DNA from: Austropuccinia psidii
Lineage: Eukaryota > Basidiomycota > Pucciniomycetes > Pucciniales > Sphaerophragmiaceae
DNA: 64,000 nt
Direction: 5' to 3'
NCBI GenBank assembly: GCA_023105745.1
Contig: JALGQZ010000001.1
Coordinates: 48,111,662-48,175,661 of the forward strand
The translations under genes were made by a program, and so were the position numbers. The notes under the pieces were generated by a model. That model saw only the letters and a list, made by a program, of their open reading frames with translations. It was not told the origin of the DNA and ran no database searches. This document shows, piece after piece, positions 56,527 through 64,000 of this stretch (the first letter of the stretch is position 1; every line of letters starts with the position of its first letter).

Positions 56527-57875
56527 TGCTTGCTAGGGAAGCCTCTTGATGATGACCCAGGCTTGTTCTGAGGTCTCTTGAAGCATTTTTCAATTGGGTG
56601 CTTTCCACCACAATAGGTACACAACCCCTCTTTAATCCTCCTCTCCTTTTCAGAACCGATTAGTTTATTGTCCTTATTGAGGAGAGCAGCATGGGGCTTG
56701 TCCTTTGAAGATTGGAATTGCTTGCCCTTCTTATTCTTCTTCTGGTGAGGCCTCTTTGAAGATGAGTTTTGAGGAAGCCTAGGCTGATTGGATCCAATGA
56801 CTGGAGGCTTCTTCTCTTGATTGCCACCCTTTTCCTTTTGCCTCTCATGATATCTTGTGTCATATTCCAGAGTGACATCCATAAGTTCTTGAAGAGTATC
56901 AAAAGTTCCAGGGTGAGAAGCCAACTGATCCAATAATCTTGATGCCAAACCTCTTCTGTAAACATGGATATAAGCTCTTTCCCCCCAATCTCCAATTCTT
57001 GACATTAAGCTTCTGAAATCTGCTATGTACAAGGAAACATGACCACTTTCCTTCATCCTCAAATTGTCCAACTCTTGTTCAGCTTTCCTGACTTCATTGG
57101 GGTCACCAAACAGAGTGAATAATTGAGATTCAAACAATGGCCAATTATTGAGGAGGTAGGAAGGGTCTTCATTGGAAATATTTGAGAGGTAGGGTTCAAT
57201 CCATTTGCCAGCTCTACCAGTAAGAAAAGAAGTTGAGTACAAAACCTTCTTCCTGTCAGAGAAGAAGTTTGCTGGATCATTATGGAAGATTAGTTGACAG
57301 GATTGGATAAATCCTCTCAACTTATGAGCTTGGGTACCATCAAAAGAATCAGGTGCCTTCATGGATGGAGTCTTGAAAGCAGGGGCTTTGGAATTTTCCC
57401 TGGGGGCAACTGCTTGAGTGAGTTGTCCCATGAATTGAGTCATCTGCTCCATCATCTTGAGGAGACTTGGATCAGTTTGAGAGACAAGAGGTTGACTAGA
57501 AAGGGCTAGATTAGAACCCTGAGGTACCTCTGGAGCATTTGCCAAGGCATCTGCCACTTCAGTTTCCCCAGAATCTTCCTCTTCCACAGACTCTTCCCCC
57601 TCTTCATCTTCAACTTCCCCTTGTCTTGCTCTTGCACCTTCAGACATGCCAGGGTAGCCACCCAAAAGTCCAGAGAAAGATCTTGATCTTCTAGATTTCA
57701 TTCCACCTCTTCTTGAGGGTGCTGCTCCTTCCATTGGTGGTCCTCTGTCTAAATTTACACTCAGTTGATGAACTGATGGTGTGCGGTCAAGAGGAGCCCT
57801 TGCTGTAGGAGTGAGAACAGCTTGAATTCTTTGGGATCTAGTACTTTTGGCTGGGGGACTATGCTGAACTGGCAT
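56514..57875 (-). CDS. gag: Element 4 Gag, 453 aa
   Basis: Intact frame from ATG 57875-57873 ([15 protein letters not shown]). It is clearly homologous to element 1 Gag but diverged: acidic run EDEEGEESVEEED, Gag core (KAPDSFDGTQAHKLRGF...), Lys-rich linker, and zinc knuckle Cys419-X2-Cys-X3-His-X4-Cys ([13 protein letters not shown]). The stop lies in the frameshift spacer. It should form the particle that carries element 4 RNA. The odd knuckle spacing is shared with elements 1 and 2. Confidence 0.93.
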   Translation of the reverse strand: MPVQHSPPAKSTRSQRIQAVLTPTARAPLDRTPSVHQLSVNLDRGPPMEGAAPSRRGGMKSRRSRSFSGLLGGYPGMSEGARARQGEVEDEEGEESVEEEDSGETEVADALANAPEVPQGSNLALSSQPLVSQTDPSLLKMMEQMTQFMGQLTQAVAPRENSKAPAFKTPSMKAPDSFDGTQAHKLRGFIQSCQLIFHNDPANFFSDRKKVLYSTSFLTGRAGKWIEPYLSNISNEDPSYLLNNWPLFESQLFTLFGDPNEVRKAEQELDNLRMKESGHVSLYIADFRSLMSRIGDWGERAYIHVYRRGLASRLLDQLASHPGTFDTLQELMDVTLEYDTRYHERQKEKGGNQEKKPPVIGSNQPRLPQNSSSKRPHQKKNKKGKQFQSSKDKPHAALLNKDNKLIGSEKERRIKEGLCTYCGGKHPIEKCFKRPQNKPGSSSRGFPSKQGKA

Positions 57876-58575
57876 TTTGAAATAATGAAACAGAACTTGA
57901 TGGTATTAAGAAGAATAATCAAATTTGGCCAAATCAATCACAATAAAATCTTGATGAATCTTGAGGAATCAATTCAAATCTTGAGGAATCAAATTCAATC
58001 AACAGTCAAATAAATTCAATCAATCAACAATCAAATCAAATCAAATATCAATAATCTTGAGGGAATCAATAATCAATCAATATTCAATCAATAATCAATC
58101 AATAAGTGTCTTCAATATGAAATCAAGTCTTGAGGAATCAATCAATCAGTTCAAAATCTTCAGCAATCAATTCAATATCTTAATGAGTCAAATAAAATCA
58201 ATAATCAAAATCAATTCTTGAGGATCAATCAATATCTTGAGAGTTCAAAGTCAATAAATCCAATAAATCCTGAATCAATAACCCAAATGAATCCCAATGA
58301 GTAATCCAATCAATTAAACCAATCAATAATCCCTAGATAAAACCTGAATAAGACACAGAAAAAATTTGATTGATAAAAGTAAAATGAAGTGATGAAATGG
58401 TCAGCAATGATTAAGAAAAGAAAAAGAATCAATTTTCATAAGAATGAAATGAATGAGATGAAAATTGATGAGAAAGAAAAAATCATAATCATTAAGATCA
58501 TTAAGTCATAAAAGGAATCATAATTGATGAATGAGAGAAATGAATATAATGAATGAAAAGAAAGAATCAAATATG
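57876..58575 (-). other. Element 4 leader (5' UTR), noncoding
   Basis: About 700 bp of AATCAA/TCTTGA low-complexity sequence, the counterpart of 6917-7657. No gene is seen. Confidence 0.6.
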
Positions 58576-58590
58576 AGTTAATTAATTTAA
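58576..58590 (-). other. Self-priming site of element 4
   Basis: On the coding strand TTAAATTAATTAACT abuts the 5' LTR. Its LTR partner AGTTAATTAATTTA (58973-58960) is a perfect 14-nt complement. The base that differs from element 1 in the site is matched by a change in the partner. Confidence 0.6.
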
Positions 58591-59357
58591 TGTCACAGGG
58601 GCTCTTCGAAGTGAAGAGGGCCTGGCACTCAGTAAACTGGGACTCACTTATGGAGGGCTCAAAGATAAGATAAGATGAGATACACTTAAGAGTGTTAAAG
58701 ATGAATTACTAAAAGAATGAATATAAGAAAAGCAGCAACAAAAGAAATAAGAATAAGAAATAGAAGAGCCAACCACAAACAAGTCCAAGTCCACTGTTTC
58801 AACCTGTCAGAATGGAAAGAGAAGGGTTAATAAGGATATGGCCACCCAACTCATACTGTACAGGCGAAGAAAGAAAAAAGGCAAAGACTAACTTAAGATT
58901 AAATAAATATAATACCCCAAAATATAAGGATAAGAATATTCAGATAATAATAAATCAACTAAATTAATTAACTGGGGAAAAGTCCCCAGGGGGGAGAAAG
59001 AGGGGCTGGTATATGTGAGAATCACCAGCCCTAATCCAGAGAAGAGTTTTCATGAGAATAATTGATTGTTGAATTGAGTCTGGCCAATACAGGTCCTGTA
59101 CAGCTGTACAGGACCTGTACAAGAGGTGTGGTGTATTTGAGTGATCATACAGTTACATACTGGTGTATTGAAACTGTATTGGGTGAATCCATCCTGTACA
59201 AGTATTGACAGGCTGTATTGATGTACCAAACTGTATGCATGTTTCAGAATGAAGATTGCTGAAACTGACTGCTGATGCAGATACTGGATTTGCTGATTTG
59301 AGGTGTTTGAGTGGGTGTATGAATGAATACCCTTACCCCTGATGGATGGTTGTTACA
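58591..59357 (-). repeat. Element 4 5' LTR (767 bp)
   Basis: Differs from 48944-49710 at one base by eye (CCCTAATCC against CCCTGATCC). Predicted TATA at 59010-59015 and CTGGGG/CCCCAG hairpin at 58972-58989. Confidence 0.93.
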
Positions 59358-59362
59358 ATACT

Positions 59363-59906
59363 TCAATTCCTCAGAACTTCTAAACTAAACACAACACCTC
59401 AATTTTAACACAAAAATTGATGGTTAACACCACATGTGGTGTGAATTAAATTAAGGTTTGGAGGATTTTCAACTTTTGTATTGAAAATACTAAAAACTTA
59501 ATTTAAGCTTATTTAGAGTTGAGCTACAAGAATTTCACTCAGAGGTGACCCCACCTGATTTTTTATGAGGAATCCAATGGTGAAACAAATTTTATATGTT
59601 TATTTATTGGATAAAAAGTTATAATAATTTTTATTTAACTTTTTTCCAAATTTATTTTTTTTTTCACAATTTTGTTGAAATTTCATTTTTACTTAATTTT
59701 TTCAAGTATAAAAGTAATTTTACACTTACAAAATTTAATGTATTTTTATTTTTATATTGTAATTAATTTTTTATTTTTAATATAAATTTATATTTATATT
59801 TTGATTTTTATTTTAATAATATAAATAAATTTATTTTATTTATATTAGTATTTTATTTTTGTATTTGTGGTCTTTTGGGTATATGAAATTACCTCTAAGG
59901 CTCACA
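59363..59906 (-). repeat. Family-3 solo LTR, right part
   Basis: Continues 48943 after element 4 (59358-59362 is the ATACT duplicate) and ends GGCTCACA. Confidence 0.85.
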
Positions 59907-59910
59907 TAAT

Positions 59911-62900
59911 GTGTCAGAACTCCCAGAGAAGATTCCTCTTATCATTTTGGACTCCTCAGAGTCCACTTTCTTATTTGTGACTCACCATACCAAATATATG
60001 GTTGAGCTTCCATCTTTCCAAGCTTTCAATAGTATGTTTTAGTCATTGATACTCCCAAGGTAGAAGACCTCATATTGCACTTTGACTTTCTTAATCATTT
60101 TAATCCATATATTGATTGGAGGCAAGGGATGATCACCTTTAATGCTGATAATAAGTACTATTATGATCCTTCTAATTATTTCAGTAATTAATTTTCTCCT
60201 GCCCAATCACGTGCAGGTCTGATTGGTGATTCTATAACACCATCATTTCCATCTTCTGTCCATATTCCTTCCCTTAATTCCCATAAATAATTACTGTCCT
60301 CTGGAGATGAAGCCTTGAATGAGATTCAAGATATTGGAAAAGATAATTCTGGATATTCACTTCATCTCTTCTTTGGGAATATGGATCTTCCTCCTTCATC
60401 TTATCATGACTCCCTGGAGGAGTTTTTGGATGAAAAGGAAGAGGCAAGAGAAGTAAAAACTGTGATGAAGGTTATTCATTCTGCTTATCACCAGTATTTG
60501 GATTTATTATCCAAGGTGAAAGCAGAGAAACCTCCTCCTCATTATTCCTGTGATAATCATACTGACCTGGAGGGGTCTCTACCTCCAGTTGGGGTTATCT
60601 ACTCTTTATCAAACCAAGAGTCAGATCCACTCAGGTTCTAAAGTTCAGAGAATGTAGAGAAAGGTTTCAGCACCTGTCCTCTTTATCAAAAAGAAGGATG
60701 GTGGCCTCTGTTTGTGTGTTGATTACTGAAAACTCAATGCTTTTACTAGGAAGAACAAGTATCTGGTTCCTCCTATGAATGAGCTTCTTACTGTTTTCAA
60801 TGGTTCTTCTATCTTCTCCAAGATTGATTTGTGTGGTGCATATAACCTGCTCATAATCAAGGATGGTGATGAAAATTTGACTTGTTTTGGCTCTCAATAT
60901 GGCAGTTATGAGTATTTTGTTATGCCATTTTGGCTCAGCAATACTCCTGCCTCTTTTCAAAACTTTGTTAATGATAATTTTTATGATCTTCTTGATGTTT
61001 ATATTGTTGTTTGTTTGGATGAAATTATGTTCTTTTCCAAATCTCAGGAATAACATGTCACCCATGTGTCCACTGTTCTTGCCATACTCAGAGCCAATAT
61101 CCTCTTTGCTAAGGCCTTCAAGTGCCTATTCCATGTTCCTAGTGGAGATTATTTAGGTTTTATTGTTTCTTCTGAAGGCCTCAAGATGGACCAAGCAAAA
61201 TTCCAGAAAATATTCAATTGGCCACCTCCAAGAAACCTCAAGGCTCTTCAATCTTTCCTTGGCTTTGCCAATGTTGACCTCTGTTTCATCAGGAATTATT
61301 CAAAGAAGATTAGTTCACTCACCAGTTTCCTGAACACATATTCACGTTTTACCGTCAATGAGGAAGCTCTTGGACAGTTTCATCAACTCAAAGAGGTTTT
61401 CACTACTGCTCCAATCCTTTCCCACTTTGATTCTTCTCTACCCACTATTGCAGAGACTGATGCTTCTGATTATCACTTGGGTGCTGTACTGAGTCAGGTT
61501 TCTGACTCCAGAAAACATCCCATTGTGTTTGATAGCCACAAGCGTCTCCCAGCAGAGCTCAATTATGAGATTCATTACAAGGAGCTCCTTGGCATAGTCT
61601 GGGCTCTCAATCACTGGAGACCTTTTCTACTTTCTCTTTCTTCCTCTTTTGAAGTTCTCACCAATCATTCTTAACTTCAATATTTCCTGTCATCAAAGAT
61701 CATCACTTGGTGCCAAGCCCACTGGGCTGAGTTTTTTCCTGAATTTGGTTTCTCAATCACTTACCTCCCTGGCCACTTGGCTAACCTGACAGATGCATTG
61801 TCATGTTGGCACAATGTTTACCCAGAGAGGGGAGACAATTTCATCAGCAAGAATCAAATGAATTATCAAAAAATAATCAGGAAAGATGAATTTCAAGCCT
61901 CAAAATCCTTTTCAGTCAATGTGGATTCATTCTCAAATTTGATTTATTCAATTCAGAAGTCATTATGGCAATATTCTCAATATAGAAATATTCTTAAATA
62001 TTTGGGTAAAGGTAAAGTTGTCCAATATTATTCTCTTGCTTCCTGCTCCCAACTTCTCTCTTTCAAAGATTGGGTGGTTGTTCCAAAAGACCCCACAGTT
62101 CAGCTCAGGATACTTCAAAAGTGGCATGAATCTCCTCTAGCTGGACACCCTGGCCAAGAGAAGAGTCTCAAACTTGTCAAGCGGGATTTTCACTGTTCTA
62201 GAATGTCTCAATTCATCAAGGATTATGTTTCATCCTGTCAACAGTGTCAAAGAAACAAGAATATTCATTACAAGAAGTTTGGACTCATCAAACCTGTTTC
62301 ATTTCATAATGCTTCTTGGATTTTTCTTTCAATGGACTTCATCACTCAATTGCCATTGTCCAAACCCTTTGACTCCATCCTTGTCAAAGTGGACAGATTC
62401 TGAAAAATGGCAGTTTTTGTTCCAGCAATATATTCAATTACTTTGCTAGGTTTGGCCAATTTATTCATGAATAATATCTCTTCAAAGAATGGCATTCCTT
62501 CAAGCATTGTCAGTGATAAAAGTTCTCATTTTGTTTCTTCCTTTTGGAACAATCTTTTTCAGCAGCTCAACATTTCAAGATATCTGTCAACTGCTTACCA
62601 TACAGAAACTGATGGACAGAAAGAGTGGGGAAATCAGATACTACAACAGTACCTTTGTCTTTATGTCAATTATCATCAATATGATTGGAATGCCTGGCAC
62701 CCTCTGGCCAAATTTACCTACAATAACTCTGACCACTCTTCAACAAAACAATGTCTTTTTTCACTTTTTATGGAAGGTATCCTCATTTTGACTCAGTTCA
62801 CATTACTCAAGATACTCCTGCTGGAACATAATCAACAAAATTGCAATCAGTACAGCAATATGTCAAGAGAGAACTTGAAGCTTCCATAAACAGGTTTAAG

Positions 62901-63250
62901 AGTTATGAAGATAAAATTAGAGAAACTCCACCTGTTTTCAATCCTGGTTACATGGTATGGCTTTCTTCCAAGAACATCAAGTCAAATAGACCCACCAAAA
63001 AACTGTCTGAAAGATGGTTGGATCCTTTTCCAACCTTGAAGAAAGTCAGCACTCATTCCTACCATCTGAAGCTCCCATCTCAATGGGAGTCCATCCACCC
63101 ATTCTTGCATATTTCACTCTAAGAGCCAGTCAAGACATCAACAATGCAAAATCGGCATTAAGAGCCTCCTCCTCCAATTATCATTCAAGAAGAAGAGGAA
63201 TGGGAAGTCTCTCAAATACTGGACTCAAAGCTCAAGAGAGGAAATTAATG
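59911..63250 (+). pseudogene. pol: Element 5 Pol, 3' piece
   Basis: Resumes the protease region (VSELPEKI by comparison with element 1; here shifted) and proceeds through RT, RNase H, integrase and a ruined chromodomain. The RT catalytic motif reads CLDE instead of YLDD. Integrase text is readable ([17 protein letters not shown]) but the Glu-bearing motif is damaged. Stops and shifts recur (for example near 60042, 60190, 60640, 61052, 61672, 62401). It shares the unusual 'CAAGCTTTCAATAGTA' change with element 2 in the protease-RT linker, so elements 2 and 5 may be closer to each other than to element 1. Confidence 0.85.
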
Positions 63251-63454
63251 GTATATAGTGGAATGGACAGGTTCCAGCCAAGACCAAGAGATATGCACTT
63301 GGGTGTCAGCCTGTGACTCAAAACCAGAGCACAAGCATGACAGCCAAAATACCATAAACCAATGGTATAGCCAAGATACCACCAAAACATGGAGCTGAGC
63401 CAAATAAGCTCAAAAGGTATCAGAAGAAAGAGGAAACTCACCTCTTTCTGAAAA

Positions 63455-64000
63455 TATAAGTCCCATCACCATAGGACAAGAAATAACAAAGTTATTCCTG
63501 CTCAAAGTTATTGCTGAGCATAAACCTTAATTTTCACCTCTCATCTAAAATCTAGAAGGAGAGGCTTAACCCCATCAAATGGGTATTCAAAATGAAGCTC
63601 TAAGCCAGGGCTATCCAATGGTACCAGCCAAACTGAGCTAGCACCAATATTACTGGAGTTATGGTCAATTTCAGGCCAAATACGGGTGAACAAAACATTC
63701 ACCTCTCATCTAACTTCTACAGTTTTAGTGTGGGATACCTGAAGTGGGGCCTTTTTGACAAGAGCACAATCAGGGCTATCTAATGGTGTCATCCACTTCT
63801 CCATATCTCAACTACTGCAGAAGTTATGGGGCAAACAAGCTCAATACAGCTTTTTGCCTAAAACACGCAAATGTACAAAAATCTTGTACATGGGATAACT
63901 TTGCCATATTTACTGGTACCCATATCAAATGAGGTGCCATTGTGTAGAGCACATACAGGGCTGCACACTGAACCAATTTTGAGGTTGATATCTCAAGAAT
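63455..64000. repeat. Diverged tandem repeats, period about 165 bp
   Basis: Landmarks recur: CACCTCTCATCTAA at 63535 and 63702; AGGGCTATC near 63607 and 63772 (AGGGCTGCAC near 63957); AGTTATGG near 63656 and 63821. Spacing is about 165 bp, then about 185 bp. The array runs off the window end. No gene is supported here. Confidence 0.6.

Larger units (their letters stand above)
48944..59357 (-). mobile_element. Element 4: youngest chromovirus, with an antisense zinc-cluster gene
   Basis: It is bounded by the perfect TSD ATACT (48939-48943 and 59358-59362), inside a family-3 solo LTR that itself lies in element 5. Its 767-bp LTRs differ at one base by eye. In coding sense (minus): 5' LTR, self-priming site, gag, frameshift signal, pol (one stop and one homopolymer shift), two post-pol modules. 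A ~2.5-kb extra region then carries a plus-strand spliced gene and a GC array, before the polypurine tract and 3' LTR. Same lineage as elements 1 and 2, but the LTR is half the length. Confidence 0.94.
46045..63290 (+). mobile_element. Element 5: old, truncated chromovirus, host of nested insertions
   Basis: Begins inside the leader (TTGATTTG..., like 6917-7657), abutting LTR-0. Gag follows at 46229-47575, then pol, interrupted at 47764 and resumed at 59911-63250. No LTR of its own is visible: the 5' side is cut at the LTR-0 end and the 3' side fades near 63290, inside or just after the chromodomain. It is the most decayed member of the element 1 lineage. Confidence 0.8.

Noticed and set aside
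1..64000. tRNA, rRNA or other structured host RNA genes
   Set aside because: I saw no cloverleaf or rRNA-like stretch; a tRNAscan or Rfam search was not possible here.

Overview
The window looks like repeat-dominated nuclear DNA of a basidiomycete rust fungus. The gag and pol proteins resemble Ty3/gypsy proteins I associate with Austropuccinia psidii (myrtle rust). That assignment is recognition from memory, not a database search. Supporting signs are short GT-AG introns of 50-72 nt, AT-rich DNA, nested LTR retrotransposons making up most of the 64 kb, and no intact ordinary cellular gene. The translation supplied with the window allowed GTG and TTG starts; I treated only ATG as a real start.

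Layout. 1-3534: AT-rich LTR sequence (a diverged LTR end, then a complete LTR, LTR-0). 3535-5141, 15273-16910 and 26995-27480: one degenerate gene-like unit cut by two retrotransposons. 5142-15272: element 1 (+), a near-intact chromovirus with 1.76-kb LTRs and target-site duplication (TSD) GTGGG. 16911-26994: element 3 (coding on -), a second Ty3/gypsy family with a single gag-pol frame, broken by seven stops and a frameshift, TSD CCTAT. 27480-31080: two tandem pieces of a dead SNF2-type helicase gene, with an LTR fragment between them. 31081-33933: no supported gene, but a palindrome, 56-bp tandem repeats and a TATA box. 33934-34795: a dead multi-exon gene.

34795-46044: an LTR-0 copy whose first part lies inverted against its last part, split by element 2 (35175-44621, coding on -, intact gag, dead pol, TSD GTTAT). 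46045-63290: element 5 (+), an old wrecked relative of element 1. It carries a family-3 solo LTR (47765-59906), which itself carries element 4 (48944-59357, coding on -, TSD ATACT). Element 4 is the youngest insertion, with one LTR difference seen by eye. 63455-64000: diverged tandem repeats of about 165 bp.

Main biology. Elements 1, 2 and 4 form one lineage and share three signals that look functional. (a) A -1 frameshift site between gag and pol: GGGAAAA, a 6-nt spacer and an 11-bp hairpin whose pairs covary between families. (b) A primer-binding region touching the 5' LTR that is complementary to a site just after the predicted transcript start, suggesting Tf1-like self-priming instead of tRNA priming. 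(c) A duplicated ~115-bp module after pol, always containing GTAAGT. Element 4 also carries a spliced gene antisense to gag-pol, between pol and the 3' LTR. Its six cysteines have exactly the Zn(II)2Cys6 fungal zinc-cluster spacing. This antisense zinc-cluster gene is the best candidate here for an undescribed system.
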